Origin: Pseudomonadota bacterium
GTDB lineage: Bacteria > Pseudomonadota > Gammaproteobacteria > Burkholderiales > Gallionellaceae
DNA: 64,000 nt
Assembly (NCBI GenBank): GCA_021782365.1
Contig: JAJXVB010000002.1
Span: forward strand, 62,001-126,000
Direction of reading: 5' to 3'
Shown here: in pieces, positions 30,878-40,000 of the stretch
Layout of the letters: the number at the start of each line of letters is the position of its first letter
How positions within the stretch are numbered: position 1 is the first letter of the stretch
Program-made: the position numbers and the translations under genes
The notes under the pieces: model-generated
Told to the model about the DNA's origin: nothing
What the model saw: only the letters and a program-made list of their open reading frames with translations
Databases searched by the model: none

Positions 30878-31219
30878 TTATGAGACTATGGCGCTTACGT
30901 CGCTATCTCTTCCCGCAGCGTTCGCGCTAGGTTTTGCGGGCAGGATGTTCTCGACTTCGTTGTGTACGCGCGCGATGATGTGAGCGGCGACGAGGCCATC
31001 GCCGACGCGCTCGCAGGCATCCGCACCCGCACGCACCGCTGCGTTGACTGCACCTGTTTCGCCGCGCACCAGCACGGTGACGTATCCGCCGCCGACGAAC
31101 TGGCGTCCGATGAGGCGTACTTCAGCAGCCTTGGTCATTGCGTCGGCCGCTTCAATTGCGGGCACAAGACCGCGAGTTTCAATCATTCCCAATGCGATGC
31201 CAGTTATTCCGGTAGCCAT
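30878..31219 (-). CDS. csoS1: Carboxysome shell hexamer protein CsoS1, copy 2 (extended tail)
   Basis: 113 residues: a BMC domain (IALGMIETRGLVPAIEAADA, then VGGGYVTVLVRGETGAV) with the 14-residue C-terminal tail PSANAAGRDSDVSA and a few more. The start at 31219 has GGAG 8 bases upstream. Hexamers tile the shell facets. About 260 bp of it are identical to the upstream copy (31256-31555); only the ends differ, so the longer tail distinguishes this paralogue. Confidence 0.95.
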   Translation of the reverse strand: MATGITGIALGMIETRGLVPAIEAADAMTKAAEVRLIGRQFVGGGYVTVLVRGETGAVNAAVRAGADACERVGDGLVAAHIIARVHNEVENILPAKPSANAAGRDSDVSAIVS

Positions 31220-31534
31220 TTCCATTTCTCCTTTCAATGAATAAAGCGATAAAACTTAAGCTGCCTCAGCGGTAGGCAGGATGTTCTCGACTTCGTTGTG
31301 TACGCGCGCGATGATGTGAGCGGCGACGAGGCCATCGCCGACGCGCTCGCAGGCATCCGCACCCGCACGCACCGCTGCGTTGACTGCACCTGTTTCGCCG
31401 CGCACCAGCACGGTGACGTATCCGCCGCCGACGAACTGGCGTCCGATGAGGCGTACTTCAGCAGCCTTGGTCATTGCGTCGGCCGCTTCAATTGCGGGCA
31501 CAAGACCGCGAGTTTCAATCATTCCCAATGCGAT
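30939..31534 (-). repeat. Tandem duplication of the csoS1 core (260 bp, offset 336 bp)
   Basis: Bases 30939-31198 and 31275-31534 read as identical over 260 bp, bounded by clear divergence on both sides. Synonymous positions are also identical, so the copies are kept the same by recent duplication or conversion rather than by protein selection alone. Confidence 0.9.
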
Positions 31535-31555
31535 TCCGTTAGTTGTATTTGCCAT
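31256..31555 (-). CDS. csoS1: Carboxysome shell hexamer protein CsoS1, copy 1
   Basis: 99 residues forming a single BMC domain, ending NEVENILPTAEAA. It forms hexameric shell facets with a central pore for bicarbonate and sugar phosphates. AGGAGAA lies close upstream of the ATG. Its coding core is identical in DNA to the next copy, pointing to recent duplication or gene conversion. Confidence 0.95.
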   Translation of the reverse strand: MANTTNGIALGMIETRGLVPAIEAADAMTKAAEVRLIGRQFVGGGYVTVLVRGETGAVNAAVRAGADACERVGDGLVAAHIIARVHNEVENILPTAEAA

Positions 31556-31566
31556 GATGTTCTCCT

Positions 31567-31851
31567 TTACTTAGTTGATGAAATTGCTGTTTCGCGGACC
31601 TCATTTTCCGCATCCCACTGATCGATGATTCCGAGTATCGTCAGATCGGTGAGAATCTTGTAATCGCCGGCGCCATAGCGAGCGGCAGAGCCGCCGGCAG
31701 TAAAAACCCATTTCCCTTCCGGTACACCCACAGGATCGACTGCCACGGAAAACTTGCCCTTGGCGTCCGCCAGAACCCTGAGCGAAGTGCTGTACAGTTC
31801 TGGAATGCGTCTGGTACAGACCAGGTCGGATACCACGCGCATGATTTCCAT
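31567..31851 (-). CDS. csoS4B: Carboxysome shell vertex protein CsoS4B
   Basis: 94 residues of the bacterial microcompartment vertex (EutN/CcmL) family: MEIMRVVSDLVCTRRIPEL, VDPVGVPEGKWVFTAGGSAAR and LTILGIIDQW. Pentamers cap the icosahedral vertices of the shell. The start at 31851 lies one base after the csoS4A stop, with GGAGGAG overlapping the end of csoS4A. Confidence 0.93.
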   Translation of the reverse strand: MEIMRVVSDLVCTRRIPELYSTSLRVLADAKGKFSVAVDPVGVPEGKWVFTAGGSAARYGAGDYKILTDLTILGIIDQWDAENEVRETAISSTK

Positions 31852-31852
31852 G

Positions 31853-32104
31853 TCAGCTCTCCTCCCAATGATCGATGATGCCAATGATGGTCAGATCGCT
31901 CGGAAAGTCCTTGGCGCCCGCAGCCTCACGGGCCGCCGAACTGCCTACGCAGATCACCCAGTCTCCCGGTATGCAACCCACTGCATCTACTGCGACGCTG
32001 CGCGCGCCGCCCGCCTTTTCCCTCACCACCAGCAGGGGACGATGCCCCATCTCACGTACTCGATTTGTCGATACCAGGGTTTTTTCAACTTGCATGATTT
32101 TCAT
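31853..32104 (-). CDS. csoS4A: Carboxysome shell vertex protein CsoS4A
   Basis: 83 residues, vertex-family pentamer with VDAVGCIPGDWVICVGSSAAR and LTIIGIIDHWEE. It follows csoSCA by 9 bp; GAGGTG lies 5 bases before the ATG. Confidence 0.94.
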   Translation of the reverse strand: MKIMQVEKTLVSTNRVREMGHRPLLVVREKAGGARSVAVDAVGCIPGDWVICVGSSAAREAAGAKDFPSDLTIIGIIDHWEES

Positions 32105-32113
32105 GACTTCACC

Positions 32114-33682
32114 TCAATGCGCATTGGTTTCAAATTCTTCAGCGACTTTTTCTTGCATGCTTCCATATTCCTTGCCCTGTACCGTCATGCAGCAAAACAG
32201 AAAACCTTCCTTGGATAGCATTGGATAACGCTTTTCGATCGCATCCTTGACGCGGCGGCAACGCGCCACGGCACGTTCTCTCGAGCCCGGTACCTTTTCG
32301 TCATAGCGGTAATGGATCGCGATCGGGATCGGCAAGCCATGGACCACGTTCAGCTTGCTGAAGATCTTGATGCCCACATCCATATCCGCAGAACCTTCTT
32401 CAATGGTGTGCATATGGCCGAAATAGGCGAGATTTCTCAGATGGACTTCGTCGAAACCCTCGCCGATATTGATGAAGCGTTCGGCATGTCCAATGTCCGG
32501 ATAGCGTCCATGATGATTGGTGCACACGTAATCGATCTGCGACAGATTGTTCACGAGCAGGCGCTCAATCAGATTGCGCATGCCGGATTCAGGTGCGCTG
32601 ATGCCTGCATTTCTCGCAGCTTCGTCAATCGCAGCGCCTATTTGCCGGCGGGCTTCGCTTGCAGACATTTCAGCTGTTTTCTGATACAGCTCGAGATTGT
32701 CGACAAAGCAATCCACACTCATGTTTCCTTCGCGGTCTGGCAGATGCACCTTGATCGAATCGTTATCCGTATCAACACCTATGAGCAGCGTTGAGATGGA
32801 AGCGCCGCAGCAAAATCCGTTTTCGATCGCAGTGCGAAATGCCAAGAGGCGATCGAGTGCGGCTCTTGCTGCCTTCCTTTCATCGCTGCCGTGTGCAGCG
32901 CAGCCTTCGTTATGAGGATCCGAACTGCTGTAGTGATACACCGCAGTCTTGAGGTATCGTGTGCCGGCATCCGACAAGGTTGGAAATCCTTCGCGGAAGC
33001 GACGCAACTCGATCTCAATCCACTGCTTCACGTTAAGTTCCACGTCGAACATCGCGCCGGCGTAGGATTTGCGTTGACGCACAGCCTGGTGAGGCAGGCG
33101 CAGGATGAACTGGAGCAGTCCTTTGAGGCGGCCATCTGCGCATGGGCTGATGTCCACTTCATGAAAGCCGCATTCGATGAAGAAGCGCTGCATGGCCTCT
33201 GCTTCGGCTTTGCCATTCCAGCCCGCGCCAAGTTCACACGCCAGAACCTGATAGGTCTGTAAAACGCTGTGGCCATAAAGCTTGCGCATGTCAAGACCGT
33301 TCACCCATGCATCGCTTAAGACATCCGCCGGCAATTCAAAACCCATGCGTTCGCTTGCGATCTGCTGCGCACGTTGTTCGAATCCTGCCTCATGTTCCAG
33401 CGCAGCGATGGCTTTAAGCGTTGGCACGATGATGTCAAAGCGGGTGCGCACGGTGTTCTCGTATTCACCCAATTCCTTGTTGCGCAGAGTTTCCACCAGC
33501 GGATGCACGCGCGGTGCGCATATGCTGCTCACACATTCGCCGTTGCGCTCATGCATGTTAGGCGGGCAGAAACTCACGCGCTGCGGCCAGGTGGGCATTT
33601 CCGAGGATGCGGTGCGCACTGCCATGCCAATGGGTGCCGTTTGGCGAGCTTTCATGGCTGCCATGCGTTGCCGGGTATTCAT
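32114..33682 (-). CDS. csoSCA: Carboxysomal carbonic anhydrase CsoSCA
   Basis: 522 residues. The N-terminal arm carries an Arg/Gln-rich start (MNTRQRMAAMKARQ). The catalytic domain has zinc ligands Cys181 (CADGRLKG), His250 and Cys261 (YHYSSSDPHNEGCAAHG), equivalent to Cys173, His242 and Cys253 of the Halothiobacillus enzyme. It converts bicarbonate to CO2 inside the carboxysome. GAGGAGA precedes the ATG; it lies 28 bp after csoS2. Confidence 0.96.
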   Translation of the reverse strand: MNTRQRMAAMKARQTAPIGMAVRTASSEMPTWPQRVSFCPPNMHERNGECVSSICAPRVHPLVETLRNKELGEYENTVRTRFDIIVPTLKAIAALEHEAGFEQRAQQIASERMGFELPADVLSDAWVNGLDMRKLYGHSVLQTYQVLACELGAGWNGKAEAEAMQRFFIECGFHEVDISPCADGRLKGLLQFILRLPHQAVRQRKSYAGAMFDVELNVKQWIEIELRRFREGFPTLSDAGTRYLKTAVYHYSSSDPHNEGCAAHGSDERKAARAALDRLLAFRTAIENGFCCGASISTLLIGVDTDNDSIKVHLPDREGNMSVDCFVDNLELYQKTAEMSASEARRQIGAAIDEAARNAGISAPESGMRNLIERLLVNNLSQIDYVCTNHHGRYPDIGHAERFINIGEGFDEVHLRNLAYFGHMHTIEEGSADMDVGIKIFSKLNVVHGLPIPIAIHYRYDEKVPGSRERAVARCRRVKDAIEKRYPMLSKEGFLFCCMTVQGKEYGSMQEKVAEEFETNAH

Positions 33683-33710
33683 GATGCGATTCTCCTCGTC
33701 AGCACTGAAC

Positions 33711-35597
33711 TTAGCCTCTTGCGCCGCCAGACATGGTGATCATCGCTCCTGCGCTCGAATTGCCGCTGCTACCGGTGATCCTGCTGGTAGCCGCAGCTGG
33801 GCGTTCGATTTCACGGTTTTCGCGCGCATTGACAGCATTCCCGCGAGAGTCTCCGCGCATCGTAGGATTGCGTCTTTGAGCTGAACGGCCTTCAGTTCCC
33901 GTAATGCGATCTCCGCGATCCCATGCATCCCCCGTGATCCGGCGTTCGCGGCCTTCTCCGGTGATGCGCTCGGGTACGTCAGGCGAAACTGGAGATGCCA
34001 CTACATGGCTCACATTTTCATCCTTGTAGCGGAACTCCGGCGTGCCGGAAATCAGACCCAGTGCGCGTGCCATGGGCCCGGTGATGCGGCCATTGTCGCC
34101 ATATGCGCTGCCCGTGATATGCTTCGAAATGCTTTTGCTGGCCGTTCGCGCAGGCGTGTTGATTGAAAAATTGCTTGGCATTGCAGTTGCAGTAGCGGTT
34201 CCGCAAACATCTGCGCTTTGATCCTCGCCTACATATGGCGTGCCGCTGACTGGCTGGCACAAACCGCGCTCGTAACCGGTCATCTTGCTATCCGGCCCCG
34301 GCTGTATGCCGGTCAAGGCCGAACTGCGACCCAGGCGAGCACGATTGATGGCTTCAGCAGCGGTACGCGCAGCACAGAACTCGGCATACTGATCAGCTCC
34401 AATATAGGAACTCCCTGTCAGAGGCTTGCAAGCACCATATTCGTCGCCAGTGACCTTGGATGAACGACCAACCTGCGTACCCGAAACTTCCTGCCCTTTG
34501 AGGGTGACAGACATGCCAGTCTTGGCAGGGGACTGATAAGGCTTGGAATGACAGAATGAAACAAAATCTTCGCTGGCAATATAGTCCGTACCAGTCACAC
34601 GCTTGCAGGAACCCTGCTCATCGCCGGTAACGCTCGACGAGGGACCCACTAGGGTGCCGCTCACCGGTGCTCCAGCGCTGGTGTGACTGGTCTCCACTTT
34701 TTTTGGGGAATTGCCTCCCGAATTGCGCATCGCAGAAGCGTCTGCATATGCACTGCCAGTGATCGCTCGTTGAGCGCCCTGTTCAGCGCCGGTCACGTGA
34801 GTCTTGCGGTTGAGATCGCTGCCCGTAACGATCTGCTGCTTCTCGGTCATCCCCACGCCAACCTTCTCAGGCCCTTGCTCAGGCGCCGTGTTGCAGAAAT
34901 CGACTATGGTTTCTGTCGCCAGGTATTCGCTGCCGGTAACTCTTTTGCAAGTGCCGTGCTCATCGCCGGTCACTTTCGTGCTGCGCCCAACTTCGGTGCC
35001 GGTCACGCGGCCGCCGCGACTGGTCGTGGTGGTTCCTACTTTGGCGGTCGATGGCTCAGGCAATGTACCGCAAAACTTTCCAAATTGTTCCGCGCCTACA
35101 TATTCGGTTCCGGTGATGGCGCGGCAGGTGCCAGCTTCGTTGCCTGTAACCTGCGAGGTTCTTTCCACTTGGTTTCCGGTCACGGTGCTGCCTGACAGCG
35201 TTGTGCCGATTTCAACCTTGGGAGGCTGAGGGCGCACGCGTCCACATGGACGGCAAGGAGCTGCATCGCCACGGCCTTTCAGCGACTGTTCCATGCGGCG
35301 CTGGCGAACGGGTGACATTGGCTCAGGTTTGAACGCAGAGGGGCGAGCGTATTCAATAACTGCAGATGGCTTTTCCTCATGTTGGCAACTGCAGCTGGAT
35401 GCAGTTTGGCTTGCTACTTCTGGTGCTTCCTTGTTTTCTTTGCGAGCAGCAAGCCTTGCCTCAGTGGCACTCTTTGCTGTTGTGTTGCCAATAGCAGAAG
35501 CTGACTTGCCGAACTGAGAAAGCGCCTGGCGTCGGGCAATCGCAGCCTCTCTGCCAGAAAGTGGTTTCTCAGATGTATTTGCAGTCGCTTGGCTCAT
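33711..35597 (-). CDS. csoS2: Carboxysome scaffold protein CsoS2 (short form)
   Basis: 628 residues, shorter than the 869 of Halothiobacillus. The N-terminal region has basic repeats such as GREAAIARRQALSQFGK (15-31) that bind RuBisCO. The middle region holds about six repeats with VTG/ITG triplets and spaced Cys (from about 128 to 465), and the C-terminal region (about 493-570) ends in the conserved peptide AMITMSGGARG. It links RuBisCO to the shell. An A7 run at codons 298-300 forms a slippery heptamer (A AAA AAA); slipping back one base would give a 326-residue product. First gene of the operon, with no cbbL or cbbS before it. Confidence 0.96.
   Translation of the reverse strand: MSQATANTSEKPLSGREAAIARRQALSQFGKSASAIGNTTAKSATEARLAARKENKEAPEVASQTASSCSCQHEEKPSAVIEYARPSAFKPEPMSPVRQRRMEQSLKGRGDAAPCRPCGRVRPQPPKVEIGTTLSGSTVTGNQVERTSQVTGNEAGTCRAITGTEYVGAEQFGKFCGTLPEPSTAKVGTTTTSRGGRVTGTEVGRSTKVTGDEHGTCKRVTGSEYLATETIVDFCNTAPEQGPEKVGVGMTEKQQIVTGSDLNRKTHVTGAEQGAQRAITGSAYADASAMRNSGGNSPKKVETSHTSAGAPVSGTLVGPSSSVTGDEQGSCKRVTGTDYIASEDFVSFCHSKPYQSPAKTGMSVTLKGQEVSGTQVGRSSKVTGDEYGACKPLTGSSYIGADQYAEFCAARTAAEAINRARLGRSSALTGIQPGPDSKMTGYERGLCQPVSGTPYVGEDQSADVCGTATATAMPSNFSINTPARTASKSISKHITGSAYGDNGRITGPMARALGLISGTPEFRYKDENVSHVVASPVSPDVPERITGEGRERRITGDAWDRGDRITGTEGRSAQRRNPTMRGDSRGNAVNARENREIERPAAATSRITGSSGNSSAGAMITMSGGARG
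34698..34704 (-). promoter_or_regulatory. Candidate -1 frameshift heptamer inside csoS2
   Basis: Read on the minus strand in frame: CCA AAA AAA GTG, giving A-AAA-AAA, a canonical -1 slippery pattern. After a shift, 26 new codons precede TGA at 34618-34620. Programmed -1 frameshifting in csoS2, producing CsoS2A and CsoS2B, is known in Halothiobacillus; here the site is inferred. Confidence 0.45.
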
Positions 35598-35697
35598 GAA
35601 TATTCTCCTTTGCGTCAGCGGTTAGTGGTTATCGGGTTGCTTCATATTTTTGAAGCTTCCTGGTTCATAAATATACAGATAGAAAATATAATTAAAA

Positions 35698-35712
35698 ATG
35701 AATAATTATTAT
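35698..35712 (-). promoter_or_regulatory. Candidate LysR-type operator upstream of csoS2
   Basis: The plus strand reads ATGAATAATTATTAT, 101 bp from the csoS2 ATG. The identical 15-mer occurs upstream of dabB2 (47995-48009). It contains the perfect palindrome AATAATTATT and is followed by ATCGTTATCAT-like sequence. The 173-bp divergent region is very AT-rich. Confidence 0.6.
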
Positions 35713-35770
35713 CGTTATCATATATAACTATGTATGTGTTCAAATTGTTGCTTGTTCGCAGGAGAGAAGC

Positions 35771-36721
35771 ATGAATGTGACATTTCGCCAATTGAGATTG
35801 TTTGAAGCCGTTGCACGTAATTCAAGTTTTACCAGGGCTGCCGAGGAGATGTTTTTGACCCAGCCTGCTGTTTCCACGCAGATCAAACAGTTGGAAGACA
35901 TGGTTGGGATGCCCCTGTTTGAACAGATGGGCAAGAAGATATTTCTGACCGAGGCGGGGAAGGAAGTTTATGCCTTTAGTCGTTCAATCATCCAGCAGTT
36001 CCGTGATATCGAGTCGGTGGTGGATGAAATGAAGGGAGTGAGGCGTGGCATGCTTGCGCTTACCGTCACCAGCACCTGCAAATATTTTGCGCCTTATCTT
36101 TTGGCCGAATTTGTCAAACGTCATCCCGGAACGCAAGTGCATCTGGAAGTCGTCAACCGCGAGGAAATTGTGCAGCAATTGCAGGACAATGTTCCAGACA
36201 TGGTGATAATGGGCAGACCTCCGGAAGATATCGATCTGAAATCCCAGAGCTTCATGCAAAACCCGCTTGTGATCATCGCCGCATCCGATCATCCGCTGGC
36301 AAAAGCGGGCTTGGTTTCCCTGGAGCAGCTTGTCGAAGAGAATTTCATTCTGCGGGAGAAGGGGTCTGGCACACGAGATGCGGTGGAAAGTTTCTTCGAG
36401 GAACGCAATCTCAAACTCAATGCTTCGATGGAGATGAGCCGCAACGAGGCGATCAAGCATGCCGTGATGGCGGGTCTTGGACTCGGCATCGTGTCGATGC
36501 ATACGCTGGAGTTTGAGTTGGCGCTTAATCGCGTGGCGATCTTGAACGTGGAAGGATTTCCGATCATGAAGGAGTGGTACCTGGTCCATCGCCATACCAA
36601 ACGCCTATCGCCTATTGCGCATGCCTTCCACGATTTCGTATTGCAAGAGGCAGACCAGATCGCTTCCTTGCCTCAGCCAAAAACGGCCAAGCGCTCAAAG
36701 CGCCGCGTCACGCGTTCATAA
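35771..36721 (+). CDS. LysR-family regulator, CbbR-like, divergent from csoS2
   Basis: 316 residues: winged helix-turn-helix (FRQLRLFEAVARNSSFTRAA, then LTQPAVS) and a LysR substrate domain. Its position opposite csoS2 suggests control of the carboxysome operon. AGGAG precedes the ATG. It ends 2 bp before the convergent PII-like gene. Similar in sequence to the LysR genes at 26611 and 48055. Confidence 0.9.
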   Translation: MNVTFRQLRLFEAVARNSSFTRAAEEMFLTQPAVSTQIKQLEDMVGMPLFEQMGKKIFLTEAGKEVYAFSRSIIQQFRDIESVVDEMKGVRRGMLALTVTSTCKYFAPYLLAEFVKRHPGTQVHLEVVNREEIVQQLQDNVPDMVIMGRPPEDIDLKSQSFMQNPLVIIAASDHPLAKAGLVSLEQLVEENFILREKGSGTRDAVESFFEERNLKLNASMEMSRNEAIKHAVMAGLGLGIVSMHTLEFELALNRVAILNVEGFPIMKEWYLVHRHTKRLSPIAHAFHDFVLQEADQIASLPQPKTAKRSKRRVTRS

Positions 36722-36723
36722 TG

Positions 36724-37050
36724 TCAGCCGGTAAACTTTACCAGGCGCGTCACCTGTATGTCTGAAATGAAGACGACGCCGGTATGCTTGTTGAAAAAAG
36801 GCGCGAAGCCTTCCAGGATCGGCTCCACCAGCTCCGCAGGAACGGCGACGATGATCATGATCAGAACGGCATCTTCGTTGAACATCAGATGGCCTTCGTG
36901 AAAGCCGTGCCGGCCTTTCCCGGACAGATTGCCGACGATGGTGTAGCCGGTCACGCCGGCCATGTCGAGCAAGTCGGTGGCAAACTCCTGGTGGGCGCCC
37001 TCAAGAATGATTTCGAGTTTCTTGAGGGGATTCATCTTGAGATTTTTCAT
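36724..37050 (-). CDS. PII-like signalling protein of the DAB operon
   Basis: 108 residues with a PII fold: LKKLEIILEGAHQEFATDLL at the first strand-helix, IVGNLSGKGRHG at the T-loop position and a C-terminal VVFISDIQVTRLV. The short T-loop lacks the uridylylated Tyr context of GlnB, so it belongs with the carbon-related PII proteins (SbtB/CPII type). The ATG at 37050 overlaps the dabA1 stop by 4 bases. By analogy it may bind adenine nucleotides or bicarbonate and gate the DAB pump; that is inference. Confidence 0.82.
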   Translation of the reverse strand: MKNLKMNPLKKLEIILEGAHQEFATDLLDMAGVTGYTIVGNLSGKGRHGFHEGHLMFNEDAVLIMIIVAVPAELVEPILEGFAPFFNKHTGVVFISDIQVTRLVKFTG

Positions 37051-40000
37051 GCTGCGATTTCCTTCTCCCGTAGGTCTTTCTTGTGCGCATCCCAGAGTTG
37101 CCATGCGCCCTCTTCAAAAATATAAAATGCGCCAGTCTCAGGGTCGGCAATGGCCATGCGCACCCAGCCGTTATGCACCAGATTTCTCACCTTAACCACG
37201 CCTTCGATGGCCTGTTTTGCATGCTCAAATGGGGCCTCTATCACGGTCAAGAGGCGCATCGGCTCGTGGTAGGGCTCGCCATTTTTTAATACGGTCTGCG
37301 CTGGCAAACCGGTTCTCAAGTCGCTCAAGTTGCCCGTCATCACGCCGAATAAACCGGCGACGTTGTGATAAACCTTGCTGCCGCTGCCGTAGTGTATGTT
37401 GTCGACCGCAGAAAAATAATGCTCCATGCTGATCCATTGGCCAACGACCAGCGGGCCAGTCAGTATGTTTTCCAGCAGGCGGGCCTTGGGGTCGCATCGG
37501 TAATCATAGGAATGCAGAAACACGCGACCGTCGAGATTGAGTTGCTCCGTGAGATGGCGCCTGCCGATCAGGAATGATGCATTGCGTGATAGGCCCCACT
37601 CAGGCCTGACCTGAGACCAGTCCATCGAATTGCGTTGTGCATGACGATAGGCCTCTGCAGGATTTTCGGCATGGCTCGAATCATTCAGCGTGGGCATGCG
37701 TTCCGCCGCGCATAAGCGGGAAGCTGCTCTCAACCCATTGTTCAGGCGTTCCAGATAAACCAGATGGCTTGGCGGCAGCAGGCTAAGATCATACAGCTTG
37801 AGTTCATCGGTCGTGGTGTTGTGGAATGCAGGAATGAACCAGGTGTCATTCGCTATCTCGATGCCTTGTTCGCGCAGACGTTCGCGCACCGTCGGCTTGT
37901 TCGCGATTTGGGCCAGCACGCGTGCATTGACGATGCCATGGTTGCCGCCACAGGCGCCGCAATCGAGCGCTGATTCGTAGGGATTGTTTTCGGATGTGCT
38001 GCCATGCCCTGTCAAGAGAACGAAGCGCGAGAAATCTTTTGTAAGTCCGATGGAACGCAGCGCCTGACTGACGAAATGCACCTGCTCGTCTAGCGTAAAT
38101 CCGATTCGCCCAAGTCGTTCCAGTTGAATTTGGGTATAGCCGCTATTGATGCGATAGACGCGCTGCAGGCGATCCAGGAAGTTATGCTCGGTTTGAGCGT
38201 TCAGTTTGAACTGGTGTGCAAAGACAGTTGGTCCGCTATGGTTGCCCAAGGCTGTCTCGCGCAGCTCGCGGATCATTTCGTCGGTGATTGCTTCGCGCTC
38301 GATCCCGAGATCGCGTCCTATGGCTTTCACGATCATCGCACGTTGCAATGAACGGATGATGGAATCCGCTTCTTCTCGGGAGAGCTTGTCCAGCAGCAGA
38401 CGGCTATCAAGTCTTTCCGGATGCAAGCGTTGGCGCCAGCGGTTATAGGCGAGCGGTGCGAAGCTCTTGCCAAACATGTCGAGACCAAACAGCATGCCGA
38501 TCGCTTCCACAGTGATGAAAGGCGACACGATCGATGCCTTCAGTTCATGGAATACCTGCTCGAGCACCGAGGCCAAGGCTTGTTCTTCCGGGTTGCGTGC
38601 AATCGCGAGTTCCAGCACCAGATTCTTTGGGCTCACCACGACTGGGCAAAGCTGGGTTTCACTGCCTTTGTCGAGACCGATGAAACCGACCGGAATGCCG
38701 AAGAACCCGGCTATCCCATAAGTCTGATAGTCACCGACCTTTTCAAGGTGGCGGCGGATGCGCTCTGAGCGTACATCGATGCAGAACATGACCTGTGCAA
38801 ATGGTCGCTTCTCACGAGGCTTCTGGCTTGCAAGATCAAGGTCGGCGAGCAGGCGGCTCATGAAATGGGTTTCCTGTGCATTGAGCCACATCTGACCTTC
38901 GTCTTTTTCGAAGCGCATCAGTATCTCGAGAAGCTGATTGAACTCAAGCGTTCCCAATTGCTCGATGTGCTTCAGCATGCCGGCCATGTCAGCAAGCGAA
39001 TGCAATCTTGCGGCGTAGTGTCGGGCTTCCTGTGCGCGCTTGCGCGCGAGATAGGTTGGCATCAGGCGCGATATGCGTGACTCGCTGTCACTGCAAATGG
39101 CTTCTTCGACTTCGCGCGCCAAGACAGGCAAGACATGACCCCCGTGAAACTCGCGACGCAGATAGATTTCCGCTGGGCGTTCATCAATAAGCCGCATGAG
39201 GTCGGGAAGGCTGGCTGGCGTACCCTTGCTCTGCGCGTGCTCCCGCAATAGCGCCAAGCCAAGCACCAGGCGAATCGCGAGGTAGTCGACCATGCCCGCA
39301 GGGAAATTTCGACTCCAATGGTAATGCTTGGCGCCGGAACGCCAGCGGATGAATCCTGCCCAGCCATGCAGGCGGGTGAGTTCGCAGGTGAAGTAATCAA
39401 GCCAGGCGTCTTCAGGAACGCCAAGTTCCGTCATCACGTGGCTGATGATGCCTTCCGGCGTGTCATCGGCGCCGAGAATGTTTTTGACATGCAGGCCGCG
39501 TATAAACAATCTCAAATTCTGCTGTGCCAGCGCGCTCCATGCGCGAAACAGGCCCTGCTCACGACCGGGCATCTGCCAAACTGACTGGCCTTCGTCGAAA
39601 AAGTCGAGGCAGCTCTTGATCACGAGTTCATCAAGACTCATGCCGATCTCGGTGCCGAACAATTCATCGACGATCGCGTATACGGGACGTGTCGGTGGTA
39701 TTTCCGATTTCAATTTTTCTTTGAGCCAATCGTTCATAACCTCAGTCTGCGGCAACGCTTTGCCTTTCAGTTCGGCATGAATGTCTTTCGCGTCGGCGAC
39801 TGAAAGATGGATGGAAAGCGGCTCACTGATTTTTGTCGCCAGCGTATTCAATAAACGAGGGAGATCCACCCCGGGTATATGCGGCTGGTTGGCAATAAAG
39901 CGCTCGATCTGGGAGGACAGCGTGCCAAGGTCAATTTTCTTCTGCGCGAGATAGCGCTGATAAGTTGCGCGGGGCAGGTGACCTGAACCATGGAAAAGGC

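Noticed and set aside
30962..31621. Two similar plus-strand frames of 92 and 107 codons opposite csoS1
   Set aside because: They resemble each other only because csoS1 is duplicated; they lie fully opposite conserved shell genes.
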